Positions 8,274-16,332 of a DNA stretch of 64,000 bases are shown one piece after another; within the stretch, counting starts at the first letter, position 1; every line of letters starts with the position of its first letter. This DNA is from Terasakiella pusilla DSM 6293. GTDB lineage: Bacteria > Pseudomonadota > Alphaproteobacteria > Rhodospirillales > Terasakiellaceae. Position numbers and translations under genes: made by a program. The notes beneath the pieces are model-generated. The model searched no databases, had not been told where the DNA came from, and saw nothing but the letters and a program-made list of their open reading frames with translations. The DNA lies in assembly GCF_000688235.1 (NCBI RefSeq), contig NZ_JHYO01000020.1:1-64000 (forward strand). Reading direction: 5' to 3'.

Positions 8274-9674
8274 ATGAAACACTTGGATCAAAACATCTGC
8301 TATCAGGCGCTAAAAACCCGCGATGCCCGCTTTGACGGCCGCTTTTTTACCGCCGTGTCCTCAACGGGTATCTTTTGTCGCCCCATTTGTCCGGCAACCA
8401 CTCCAAAGCAGGAAAATTGCACCTTTTATCCCTCTGCCAGCGCCGCCCTCTCTGCCGGATACCGCCCTTGCCTGCGCTGCCGCCCCGAAACCGCGCCCAA
8501 CAGTGCGGCATGGCTGGGGACCGAAGCGGTGGTCAAACGGGCCTTGCGCTTGATCGAACAAGGCGCGCTGGATGACGGCCAAAGCGTGACTGACCTCGCC
8601 GCTTCCCTTGGGATTGGGGAACGTCACTTGCGCCGCTTGTTTAACGATCATCTGGGGGCTGGCCCGAAACAGATCGCCCAGACCCGCCGTTTGATGTTTG
8701 CCAAACGCTTATTGGCACAAACCAATATTTCGGTGACGGAAATTGCCTTGTCCAGCGGCTTTAACAGCCTGCGCCGTTTCAATGACGCTTATAAAACTGC
8801 CTTTGGCTTTCCGCCGTCTCATGAACACAAGACCAAACGTGACACGGGCGACAGCACAGCCATCACGCTGCGCTTTCCCTACCGCCCCCCGTATGATTGG
8901 GACGGGATGCTCGCTTTCTTTCGCGATCGCTGCTTGGAACCCGTGGAAGAGGTGAGCGAAGATACTTATCGCCGCGTAGTCCGTTTTGACGATCAGGTCG
9001 GGGAGATCGCCCTGCGCCATGAACCTGCAAAAAACCGGCTGGTCGCGCAATTGACCAATATTCCGGTGCCCTATGTGCGTGATGTCTCTGTACGGATCCG
9101 GCGCTTATTTGACATTGATGCCGACCCCCAAGCCATCCAGCAAGGACTGTCCAGTGATCCGGCCCTCCAGCCCCTCATAAAGGCGCATCCCGGTTTGCGG
9201 CTGCCTGGCGCGTGGGACGGATTTGAAATTGCCGTGCGTGCCATCATCGGACAGCAGATCAGCGTCAAAGGGGCGCGCACCATTTGCAAACGGGTCATCG
9301 AACGGGTCAATAGCGGCATCTTCCCCACGCCGGCGGAAATTTGCAGCCATAGCCTTGACGGGCTGGGCCTGACCCAACGCCGGATCAATACTTTAAAAAA
9401 CCTCGCCGCCCACTGGCAGGAGTTAGATGTCGCCAAACCGTTGGAAGACAGTATTGCCGACCTGTGCGCCTTGCCGGGGATTGGTCCGTGGACGGCGCAT
9501 TACATCCTCATGCGCGCATTTTCTGAACCAGACATCTATCCCGTCCAAGACCTCGGGTTGATCAGAGGATTGGAAAAGCTGGGGTTGCCGGCGGGTAAGC
9601 ATGACCTTGAAGAACGCAGCCAATTGTGGCGCCCGTGGCGAGCCTATGGCGCGCTTTATCTCTGGAGAGCTTAA
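8274..9674 (+). CDS. alkA: Ada-type regulator fused to AlkA DNA glycosylase
   Basis: A 466-residue multidomain repair protein. Residues 1-75 are the Ada N-terminal zinc domain with C35, C39, C66 and C69 as ligands (FCRPICP and CLRC), where the first Cys accepts methyl groups from DNA phosphotriesters. Residues about 85-185 are an AraC-type helix-turn-helix; 195-310 an AlkA N-terminal domain; the remainder an HhH-GPD glycosylase with LPGIGPWTAHYI and the catalytic Asp at about D426 (PVQDLGL). It probably senses methylation damage, activates transcription and excises 3-methyladenine-type bases. The next gene, ogt, begins directly after its stop codon. Confidence 0.93.
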   Translation: MKHLDQNICYQALKTRDARFDGRFFTAVSSTGIFCRPICPATTPKQENCTFYPSASAALSAGYRPCLRCRPETAPNSAAWLGTEAVVKRALRLIEQGALDDGQSVTDLAASLGIGERHLRRLFNDHLGAGPKQIAQTRRLMFAKRLLAQTNISVTEIALSSGFNSLRRFNDAYKTAFGFPPSHEHKTKRDTGDSTAITLRFPYRPPYDWDGMLAFFRDRCLEPVEEVSEDTYRRVVRFDDQVGEIALRHEPAKNRLVAQLTNIPVPYVRDVSVRIRRLFDIDADPQAIQQGLSSDPALQPLIKAHPGLRLPGAWDGFEIAVRAIIGQQISVKGARTICKRVIERVNSGIFPTPAEICSHSLDGLGLTQRRINTLKNLAAHWQELDVAKPLEDSIADLCALPGIGPWTAHYILMRAFSEPDIYPVQDLGLIRGLEKLGLPAGKHDLEERSQLWRPWRAYGALYLWRA

Positions 9675-10181
9675 ATGAACCTGTTCCAAATGACACTGGA
9701 AACGCCCAGCGGCCCCCTGTCCATCCTTTATGATGCGACAGACACCGTTTATCACATCGACTTTCCCGATCAGGGTGAACGGCAAGAACGCCTGTTAAAG
9801 CGCCGCTTTAAAAACTTTCAGCTAACCGATCAGGACAGTGCGGCGCTGGCCCAGCCCTTACAGGCCTATTTTGCGGGTGACCTCCCTGCCTTGCAAGAGA
9901 TCCCGGTTAAAACCGGCGGCACGGTCTTTCAACGTAAAGTCTGGCAGGCCCTTCGTGCGATCCCCATCGGCACCACCTGCAGCTATCGCGATCTCGCATA
10001 CCAAATCGGACAGCCCCGTGCCGTGCGCGCGGTTGCCAATGCCAATGCCAACAATCCCATTTCCCTGCTGATCCCCTGTCACCGCGTCATTGGCTCAGAC
10101 GGCACATTGACCGGATATGCCGGTGGACTAAAACGCAAAGAATGGCTTTTGCGCCATGAAGGTGCCATAAGCCAAGTGTAA
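9675..10181 (+). CDS. ogt: Methylated-DNA--protein-cysteine methyltransferase
   Basis: A 168-residue suicide repair protein that removes alkyl groups from O6-methylguanine and O4-methylthymine by transfer to a cysteine. The acceptor C135 is in the LLIPCHRVIG motif, with the conserved RAVANANANNP upstream and GYAGGLKRKEWLL downstream. The ATG immediately follows the TAA of the Ada-AlkA gene, so the two are translationally coupled and form an adaptive-response operon that splits E. coli Ada functions differently: regulator plus glycosylase in one protein, methyltransferase in the other. Confidence 0.95.
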   Translation: MNLFQMTLETPSGPLSILYDATDTVYHIDFPDQGERQERLLKRRFKNFQLTDQDSAALAQPLQAYFAGDLPALQEIPVKTGGTVFQRKVWQALRAIPIGTTCSYRDLAYQIGQPRAVRAVANANANNPISLLIPCHRVIGSDGTLTGYAGGLKRKEWLLRHEGAISQV

Positions 10182-10245
10182 TGTTGCAATTGGTCCTTGA
10201 TCAGCTAAATTGACCTTTAGCCCCAAAACATGAAAGCCCCATTCC

Positions 10246-10863
10246 ATGACGCGCCTGTTTTTTTTCCTTTGTTTGATCCTCCTGCCCCTACAGTCCCATG
10301 CTGAAGACGTAAAACTCACGCCGGAGCAAACTCAACTGGCTGAAAAACTGCGCACCTACCTGAATGAGCTTAAAACCTTAAAAGGGACATTCGCCCAAGT
10401 CAGTTCGACCGGCAGCTATGCAGATGGCAAAGTTATTCTGCAACGCCCCGGTAAAATGCGCCTGACCTATAACCCACCGCAACAAACCGAACTGATCGTG
10501 CGTAAAGGCACTATTGTCTATCATGACAAAGAATTTAGACAGGTGACCTATTACCCGCTGAATGCCACGCCCTTGGCCGTTCTGTTGCAAGACACGCTTT
10601 CCTTTGAGGAAGATGTGCGCATTATCGACCTTGCCCAAAGCCCCGGCGTGATAGAACTCACCCTTGTGGACCGCGACGATCCGGGCATGGGGACCGTGAC
10701 GCTCGTCTTTTCCGACGCACCGATCCAGTTGCGCAAGTGGGTGATTGTGGATGCGCAAGGGATCATGACGCAAGTGTCCCTGTTAAACGCGCAAACGGAT
10801 GTGCCGGTTGCGTCAAATGCGTTTGATTTTATCGATCCGAAATACGATCTTTCCAATAAATAA
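10246..10863 (+). CDS. lolA: Outer-membrane lipoprotein carrier protein LolA
   Basis: A 205-residue periplasmic chaperone that carries lipoproteins from the LolCDE complex to the outer membrane. The protein starts with a signal peptide (MTRLFFFLCLILLPLQSHA, cleavage after A19 or so). The mature part has the LolA pattern: LNELKTLKGTFAQ, DGKVILQRPGKMRLTYNPP, and a C-terminal beta-rich half ending FDFIDPKYD. In many alphaproteobacteria lolA is linked to ftsK and xthA; here xthA follows, separated by a 256-base region holding a candidate structured RNA. Confidence 0.9.
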   Translation: MTRLFFFLCLILLPLQSHAEDVKLTPEQTQLAEKLRTYLNELKTLKGTFAQVSSTGSYADGKVILQRPGKMRLTYNPPQQTELIVRKGTIVYHDKEFRQVTYYPLNATPLAVLLQDTLSFEEDVRIIDLAQSPGVIELTLVDRDDPGMGTVTLVFSDAPIQLRKWVIVDAQGIMTQVSLLNAQTDVPVASNAFDFIDPKYDLSNK

Positions 10864-10950
10864 TGGAATTTCAGACCATTACGGATATGCGAAAAATGCA
10901 ATCCTGCCATGCGTTAATTGCATTCATGAATCTGGGCACGAACGCCAATC

Positions 10951-11042
10951 TATAAAGACAGCAGGGTTATGATTTGAGTGTACATAACCTGAGGGATGGT
11001 TCCCCTGCCATCCATGCTCTCTCAAAATCGAGAGTCTTTATA
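10951..11042 (+). ncRNA. Candidate structured RNA (four-way junction)
   Basis: Between lolA and xthA a closing stem TATAAAGAC (10951-10959) pairs exactly with GTCTTTATA (11034-11042). It encloses three consecutive hairpins: GGTTATG/CATAACC (10965-10971 with 10983-10989), GGATGG/CCATCC (10994-10999 with 11008-11013) and CTCTC/GAGAG (11019-11023 with 11030-11034). An intrinsic terminator follows at once. An alternative helix GCAGGG/CCCTGC (10961-10966 with 11003-11008) would compete with the first two hairpins. It is not a tRNA: no T-loop signature, wrong arm sizes, no CCA. It may be an independent small RNA, a lolA 3' UTR product or a riboswitch for xthA. No clear promoter was found. Confidence 0.5.
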
Positions 11043-11043
11043 A

Positions 11044-11074
11044 GCGTCCGACACCCCCTAGTCGGGCGCTTTTC
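11044..11074 (+). terminator. Intrinsic terminator upstream of xthA
   Basis: A 9-bp stem GCGTCCGAC with GTCGGGCGC (one G-U pair), an 8-base loop, then TTTTCTT. It begins 2 bases after the closing stem of the candidate structured RNA and 45 bases before the xthA start codon, so it ends transcription from the lolA side or acts as the expression platform of a leader RNA. Confidence 0.85.
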
Positions 11075-11119
11075 TTATCTGCTATAACATCCTTCCCCAA
11101 TCAACAAAAGGCATCACAG

Positions 11120-11911
11120 ATGAAGCTCGTCACCTGGAACATCAATTCCATCCGCATCCGTTTGGAGCATGTGCAAAAACTGGTCAGCGATCATGCCCCC
11201 GACGTGATCTGTTTTCAGGAAACCAAAGTCCGTGACAGCCTGTTTCCCTTAGAAGCCCTCCAGGAAATGGGATATCCACATATCCATTTTGCGGGCGAAA
11301 AAAGCTATAATGGCGTGGCGATCCTATCCAAAATTCCGTTCAGTGACCCGGATGCTCTGTCGTGGTGCGCGCGTGAAGATAAACGCCATAGCTCTGTCAT
11401 TTTAGAAAACGGGATTGAGCTGAATAACTTTTACATACCAGCAGGCGGGGATGAGCCGAATGCGGAGACAAACCCCAAATTTGCCCACAAGCTGCAATTC
11501 TTGGATGAAATGACTGATTGGTGCGCCAAACGTTTTGACGCCGATGCCAAACGCATCATGGTTGGGGACTTTAACATCGCCCCGTTGGAAACCGATGTCT
11601 GGGATCACAAAAAGCTGAAAAACATCATCACCCATACCGAGATTGAGATCACGCGTCTGGCACAATTGCAACAGGCCGGACAGTGGGTAGACGCCATGCG
11701 CCTGCACATTCTACCGCAAGAAAAATGCTTTACGTGGTGGAGCTATCGCGCCCGTGACTGGCTTGCCACCAACAAAGGACGTCGCCTTGATCACGTCTGG
11801 GTGACGCCGAACCTGCAAGACAGTGTCGCAGGCTGTGAAGTGCTTTTGGACTTGCGTGGACAGGATAAACCCAGCGATCACGCCCCTGTGCTTGTGACCC
11901 TCACCGTCTAG
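11120..11911 (+). CDS. xthA: Exodeoxyribonuclease III (AP endonuclease)
   Basis: A 263-residue member of the exonuclease III / EEP family, which cleaves DNA at abasic sites and degrades 3' ends during base excision repair. Catalytic motifs are visible: N7 in TWNINS, E34 in CFQETK, VGDFNIAP (Asp/Asn pair), the RRLDHVW segment, and the terminal SDHAPV holding the general-base His. It would process abasic sites made by the AlkA glycosylase encoded 1.4 kb upstream. It converges with the ParA-like gene, 9 bases away. Confidence 0.96.
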   Translation: MKLVTWNINSIRIRLEHVQKLVSDHAPDVICFQETKVRDSLFPLEALQEMGYPHIHFAGEKSYNGVAILSKIPFSDPDALSWCAREDKRHSSVILENGIELNNFYIPAGGDEPNAETNPKFAHKLQFLDEMTDWCAKRFDADAKRIMVGDFNIAPLETDVWDHKKLKNIITHTEIEITRLAQLQQAGQWVDAMRLHILPQEKCFTWWSYRARDWLATNKGRRLDHVWVTPNLQDSVAGCEVLLDLRGQDKPSDHAPVLVTLTV

Positions 11912-11920
11912 GCTACGCCC

Positions 11921-12940
11921 TTATTCCATCCCCAAAAAGGCCAGCGCCATGCCGATGGTCAAGGCGAGCGCCAAAATCACCCCGTTGCGCAATGAGACTT
12001 TAAACGAGTTGACTTCTGCCGCAGCGGGAGGATTGGTTGTTTTCGCTCCCGTCCCCGCAGAGGCCGGGTCATCCAGATGGACGGGTTCCGATCCCGCTGA
12101 CAGCTCTTTATTGCGCATCCAGCTTTGAACACCGTTCATAATCTGCTTCTGATAATCTTCCAGACTGCGAGCATCATCGGGAAGTGCCCATTTCAAGACC
12201 TCTGCACAGGCTTTCACATAGGCCTGCCCACCCGATGAATAGGGCGAGTGCAAAAGAACAGGACGCCCCAAAAAAGCGCTTTCTGCAATTTTTGGCTCAA
12301 CCGGGATCGAGGTCTGGAATACCACCTCTTTAAAATGCGCGCGGATTTCCGTATCGACCAATTGATGTAGTTTTTGTTTATGGTCGCTTAAGGTCATGAG
12401 GATCCGGTAATCGAGGGCATGGTCTGCCTCTACACGGATATCTTCAATGGACTGTTCCATCTGCTGCAAGCCCGCAATGGCAAAGCTTTCACTTTGCACG
12501 GGCACAATGACTTTTTGCGCGGCGACCAGCGCATTCAGGCTTAAAATCCCAAATGATGGCGGACAGTCAATCAGGATAAAATCGTATATCCCACCATGAT
12601 CCTGCAAGCTTTCGCGCAGCCAATATTCCGGATCTTCATCATCGGAAGAAATGGTGCTTAAAGCCGCCAACTGAAAGGTAGCGGGCACCAGCGAAACATC
12701 GGGCAAATCGGTTTTCAAGGCCACATTGGCAAGGGGTTCTTCCCCCAAAACCAGTTCATAGCTGCCTTTTTCGATGCTCTTTAAGTCAATGCCAAGGCCA
12801 GTCGCCGCATTGCTTTGCGGGTCCATATCAACGATCAACACCGCATTGCCACCGGCTGCAAGGCCACTGGCGATATTGAGACTGGTTGTGGTTTTGCCCA
12901 CGCCCCCTTTATGATTCATGACAGCGATAATAGCAGTCAT
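11921..12940 (-). CDS. ParA/Soj-family ATPase with C-terminal membrane segment
   Basis: A 339-residue P-loop ATPase. The deviant Walker A KGGVGKTTT is at about residues 11-19, with VDMDPQSNAATGL (Walker A') and ILIDCPPS (Walker B) as in ParA/Soj/MinD. After the ATPase core (about 255 residues) there is a low-complexity Ala/Pro/Thr linker, and the last 23 residues form a hydrophobic helix (GVILALALTIGMALAFLG), which is unusual for ParA and suggests membrane anchoring. No parB or parS-like partner is next to it, so it is probably not the chromosome partition ATPase but an orphan positioning ATPase. Family assignment is firm; role unknown. Confidence 0.85.
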   Translation of the reverse strand: MTAIIAVMNHKGGVGKTTTSLNIASGLAAGGNAVLIVDMDPQSNAATGLGIDLKSIEKGSYELVLGEEPLANVALKTDLPDVSLVPATFQLAALSTISSDDEDPEYWLRESLQDHGGIYDFILIDCPPSFGILSLNALVAAQKVIVPVQSESFAIAGLQQMEQSIEDIRVEADHALDYRILMTLSDHKQKLHQLVDTEIRAHFKEVVFQTSIPVEPKIAESAFLGRPVLLHSPYSSGGQAYVKACAEVLKWALPDDARSLEDYQKQIMNGVQSWMRNKELSAGSEPVHLDDPASAGTGAKTTNPPAAAEVNSFKVSLRNGVILALALTIGMALAFLGME

Positions 12941-13066
12941 ACGAAGCTCTCTATCCTGTTTTAATTGCTACAGAGTAAGCGCTAAAGACGTAAAAGCAAA
13001 GGAGGATTTTATGAAACTATTGGTTAGGCCCGTTTAGGGGTAAACTCCCATTGGATTTACACGAAA

Positions 13067-13094
13067 AAGGGAGCCTGATTGCTCAGGCTCCCTT
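13067..13094 (-). terminator. Terminator of the mesaconyl-CoA hydratase gene
   Basis: A perfect 12-bp inverted repeat (AAGGGAGCCTGA / TCAGGCTCCCTT) with a 4-base loop. Read on the minus strand it is followed by a run of five T and lies just after the stop codon of the gene at 13121-14173. Confidence 0.9.
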
Positions 13095-13120
13095 GATCTC
13101 TAAACTGTCGTGTTTTCCGA

Positions 13121-14173
13121 TTAACGACGCGGCATCAAGACCCAGTAATCCAGATCAAGCACCACATCCGGATTGTACTTGCCATCTTCGCCTTTATAAG
13201 GGAAGTCCGCCGCCGGATGGTCTTTAGTCGCAACCAATCGCAGACGCAGCGCGCCCATGTCGGTGCGGCCTTTAATTTCCTGCTTATCCAACACTTCTGA
13301 CCAGGCAAAGATGGTATTGCCCGCAAAGGTCGGGTTGGCATGAGCACCCGCATTGATCGCAGCGACCTTAAAGGCATTACCCAGACCGTTGAAAGACAGC
13401 GCGCGTGCCAAAGAAATGATGTGACCACCATAGATCAAGCGTTTGCCGAAACGATTATCTTTTGCGGCAAACTGATCAAAATGCACTTTCGCTGTGTTTT
13501 GATAGAGACGGGTCGCCAGTTGATGTTCGGCTTCTTCAATTGTCATGCCGTCCACATGGTCGATTTTTTCCCCGATGTCATAATCATTCCACAGATAAGG
13601 CGAGCCTGCGAGTTCACAATCATAATCGCTGAAGTCCAGACCTTCTGCGATAACCAGATCATCCACATCCACCGCTTCGGGCAGATTCGGGATGCAGGTT
13701 TCCGGTGTTGGGGCACTGGCGTCTTTTTTCATCACCATCACCCAGCGGACATAATCCAGCACCACTTCGTCTTTTTGGTTTACGCCAATGGAATTGACAT
13801 AGACAACGCCTGTCTTACCGTTTGAGTTTTCTTTTAAACCAATGACGGTTGAGGTCGTGCGAACGGTATCGCCCGGATAGACCGGTGCGCCAAAACGACC
13901 TGCCGCATAGCCAAGGTTCGCAACCGCGTTCAACGAGACATCCGGTACGGTTTTACCAAAGACCATGTGAAACGCCAGCATGTCATCCAGCGGCATCGCT
14001 TCAAAGCCAAGGTTCATCGCATAAGGTTCAGCAGACTGCGGCATATGGCGAAAGCCATAAAGGGCCGTGTACAAAGCCACATCACCTTCTGTGACCGTGC
14101 GCGGTGTGGCATGGACGATTTCCTGACCTAAGGAAAAATCTTCAAAGAAATTGCCCGTATTGGTTTTTGTCAT
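13121..14173 (-). CDS. mch: Mesaconyl-CoA hydratase (MaoC family)
   Basis: A 350-residue double hot-dog hydratase. The block KTNTGNFFEDFSLGQEIVHA, then PRTVTEGDVALYTALYG, FGKTVPDVSLNAVANLGYA and YPGDTVRTTS, matches the mesaconyl-CoA (2-methylfumaryl-CoA) hydratase of the ethylmalonyl-CoA pathway, which converts mesaconyl-CoA and beta-methylmalyl-CoA during acetate assimilation without glyoxylate shunt. The start is set at the ATG at 14173, with GAGG 9 bases upstream; a TTG 15 bases earlier is less likely. Other pathway genes (ccr, ecm, mcl1) are not in the window. Substrate assignment is from recalled sequence similarity. Confidence 0.82.
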   Translation of the reverse strand: MTKTNTGNFFEDFSLGQEIVHATPRTVTEGDVALYTALYGFRHMPQSAEPYAMNLGFEAMPLDDMLAFHMVFGKTVPDVSLNAVANLGYAAGRFGAPVYPGDTVRTTSTVIGLKENSNGKTGVVYVNSIGVNQKDEVVLDYVRWVMVMKKDASAPTPETCIPNLPEAVDVDDLVIAEGLDFSDYDCELAGSPYLWNDYDIGEKIDHVDGMTIEEAEHQLATRLYQNTAKVHFDQFAAKDNRFGKRLIYGGHIISLARALSFNGLGNAFKVAAINAGAHANPTFAGNTIFAWSEVLDKQEIKGRTDMGALRLRLVATKDHPAADFPYKGEDGKYNPDVVLDLDYWVLMPRR

Positions 14174-14268
14174 GGTTAGAATCCTCAAATTTTTATTTGA
14201 GGTTTTCTACCATTTTTTGCAGCGCAATGAAAAGAATTTTTGCAGGTGCAATATTGAAATAATATTTC

Positions 14269-14643
14269 TTACTGTGCTTTATCCAAAAGCATATTGACCG
14301 TCGTCAGCAAAACATCCTGACTCACCGGCTTGATCAGGGACGCATCAAAAAAGGCTTCCCCCATCTTCAAGGCTGCATACGGGGAGATACGCTCCCCCCC
14401 GCCGGTAATTGCCAGCAACTTGGGGGGCTTGTCCAACATATGGGCATGATGGGCAACTTGCATCCCATCCACTTTCGGCATCAACAGGTCGGTAACAACC
14501 AGATCAAATCTGGCACGATCAAGGTGATCATTGGCCTCTGCCCCATTGGTCGCTGTCACAACCCTATGACCCGCAGATAAAAGTGCTTGTTCATAGACGT
14601 ACAAAATTTCCGCCATATCTTCAGCGACCAGAATATCAGCCAT
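14269..14643 (-). CDS. Stand-alone receiver-domain protein (copy A)
   Basis: A 124-residue single-domain response regulator consisting only of a receiver: acidic pocket AED at residues 7-9, phospho-acceptor D52 in VVTDLLMP, the switch Thr in LAITGGG, and the conserved Lys in LIKPV. The start is set at the ATG at 14643, which has AAGG 6-9 bases upstream. It has no output domain, so it likely works by protein contact or as a phosphate shuttle. It is a close paralogue of the next gene (14728-15096), sharing the same ITGGG...SPYAA.K and LIKPV segments. No kinase is adjacent. Confidence 0.88.
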   Translation of the reverse strand: MADILVAEDMAEILYVYEQALLSAGHRVVTATNGAEANDHLDRARFDLVVTDLLMPKVDGMQVAHHAHMLDKPPKLLAITGGGERISPYAALKMGEAFFDASLIKPVSQDVLLTTVNMLLDKAQ

Positions 14644-14727
14644 CATTTGCCTTTCTTGAAACCAACTCCAAGAGTATACGCGATGCCGTCCAAACAATCA
14701 CTAAAAATTGTATTCATGATTTAAAAA

Positions 14728-15096
14728 TCAATTCGAAGACAAACGGGCCACGGCGTCCAGCAAGGCTTTTTGTTCAACCGGCTTAATTAACATGCGGTCA
14801 ATCTGGGCTTCTTTCAGCTTGATCGCCGCATAGGGCGACATTTGATCCCCCCCGCCCGTAATCACCAATACTTTGGCATCGGGGCGATGTTGCTTGACGG
14901 CTTCGACAACATCAAAGCCATCTTTTTGCGGCATCATCAGGTCTGTGATCACAATATCAAAATCTTCCTGTTCGATCCGCGCAACCGCGTCCCGACCATC
15001 TTTGACGCTGTCCACTTGATACCCCACACCCATTAAAATTGCTTCATAAGCAAAACGGATTTCGGCGACATCTTCCGCGATCAATACCTTTACCAT
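14728..15096 (-). CDS. Stand-alone receiver-domain protein (copy B)
   Basis: A 122-residue single-domain receiver with AED at 7-9, phospho-acceptor D52 in VITDLMMP, LVITGGG and LIKPV. It is arranged in tandem with copy A and shares the unusual GGGDQMSPYAAIK segment after the switch residue, so the pair arose by duplication. The start is placed at the ATG at 15096; a GTG 12 bases upstream is possible. It may be co-transcribed with the aminotransferase gene, whose stop lies 24 bases upstream. The cognate kinase cannot be identified from position. Confidence 0.88.
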   Translation of the reverse strand: MVKVLIAEDVAEIRFAYEAILMGVGYQVDSVKDGRDAVARIEQEDFDIVITDLMMPQKDGFDVVEAVKQHRPDAKVLVITGGGDQMSPYAAIKLKEAQIDRMLIKPVEQKALLDAVARLSSN

Positions 15097-15119
15097 GGTC
15101 CCAGACACTCCAATGCGGG

Positions 15120-16319
15120 CTAGAGAATACCTGCAATCCGCGTCAAGGCTTCTTCAACGATATCTTGTTCATGAACCAGCGCAACACGAATATAGGTTGT
15201 GCCTGGATTTTTACCATTTGCGTCGGTTTTTGCAAGATAATTCCCCGGAATGACCCGCACACCGGCCTTTTGCCAAATCTCAAGGGTCGCAGCTTCCGCA
15301 TCGTCCCAACGCTCGCTCACATCCAGCCAGAGGAAGAAGCCGCCTGCCGGGCGATAAAAGCCCAAACGCGTGCCCAAAATCCGCTCCGCCGCATCGATTT
15401 TGGCCCGATAAAGGTCGCGGTTTTCCGCCACATGGGTATCGTCATCCCACAGCGCCGCAGACGCCGCCTGCAAAGGCAGCGGCATGGACGCCCCGCCATA
15501 GTTCCGCAAATTGACAAAAGAATTAATCAACGCCGGATCACCCGCCACAAAGCCAGATCGCAGCCCTGCCGCATTGGATCGTTTAGACAGGGAATGGAAC
15601 ACCAGCAGGTTTTTCAACGTGCCGCTTTCCTGCGCCAGTTCCAGCGCGCCACACGGTTTGTCCGTATCATACAATTCCGCGTAACATTCATCCATCAGGA
15701 GGGTGAAATCATAGGTGCGTGCCAGCTCCAAGGCTTTACGTAAATAGGCTTTATCTGCGACCATGCCTTGCGGATTCCCCGGAGAACACAGGAACAACAG
15801 GGTTGTTTTTTCCCAGGTTGCGGCCTCCACCGCTTCAAGGTCGGGCATAAAACCGTTTTCAGGACCGGCAGGGAGATAAACCGGCTCCGCCTCATTCATC
15901 ACCGCAGCGCCGACATAGACCTGATAAAACGGATTCGGCACCAAAACCAGCGGCTTTTCCTGCCCATCCTTTGCCCGATCAATCAACAGGTTGCCGATCA
16001 AAAACAAAGCTTCACGGGTGCCGCAAACAGGCAAAATCGCATCGATATTCACAAAGTCCGGCTTTAGGTCATAGCGGCGATCCAGAAATCCTTTGATGGC
16101 GGTGCGCAGTTCCGGCGTGCCACCAACAGGGGGATATTTGTTCCATGTGGTATCATTGGCATTTATGGTGTCTTGCAACAAGCGCGGCGGCTGATGCTGC
16201 GGCTCCCCGATGGACATGGCAAGCGGTTGCAAACCTTCCGGCAGTTCGTGATGGTCAAGCAGGTCACGCAAACGCTGAAACGGATAATCACTCAAAAGGG
16301 AGAGAGAAGAATTCACCAT
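15120..16319 (-). CDS. dapC: Class I/II aminotransferase, probable succinyldiaminopimelate transaminase
   Basis: A 399-residue PLP-dependent fold-type I aminotransferase. Hallmarks are YPPVGGTPELR near the N-terminus, CSPGNPQG, LLMDECYAELY, and the PLP lysine in HSLSKRSNAAGLRSGF. The overall pattern (IGEPQHQPP, PNPFYQVY, LRNYGGASMPLPLQAASAALW) resembles alphaproteobacterial DapC, which makes N-succinyl-LL-diaminopimelate for lysine and cell wall. The start is the ATG at 16319; sequence upstream in frame overlaps the MFS gene and is not conserved-looking. It follows the MFS gene by 13 bases. Confidence 0.82.
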   Translation of the reverse strand: MVNSSLSLLSDYPFQRLRDLLDHHELPEGLQPLAMSIGEPQHQPPRLLQDTINANDTTWNKYPPVGGTPELRTAIKGFLDRRYDLKPDFVNIDAILPVCGTREALFLIGNLLIDRAKDGQEKPLVLVPNPFYQVYVGAAVMNEAEPVYLPAGPENGFMPDLEAVEAATWEKTTLLFLCSPGNPQGMVADKAYLRKALELARTYDFTLLMDECYAELYDTDKPCGALELAQESGTLKNLLVFHSLSKRSNAAGLRSGFVAGDPALINSFVNLRNYGGASMPLPLQAASAALWDDDTHVAENRDLYRAKIDAAERILGTRLGFYRPAGGFFLWLDVSERWDDAEAATLEIWQKAGVRVIPGNYLAKTDANGKNPGTTYIRVALVHEQDIVEEALTRIAGIL

Positions 16320-16332
16320 AATGTAAAAGCCT

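Noticed and set aside
10951-11042. tRNA-like cloverleaf (possible tRNA-Sec or degenerate tRNA)
   Set aside because: Arm sizes do not fit, there is no T-loop TTCNANT signature, no plausible anticodon loop and no CCA end; an immediate intrinsic terminator is unusual for a tRNA.
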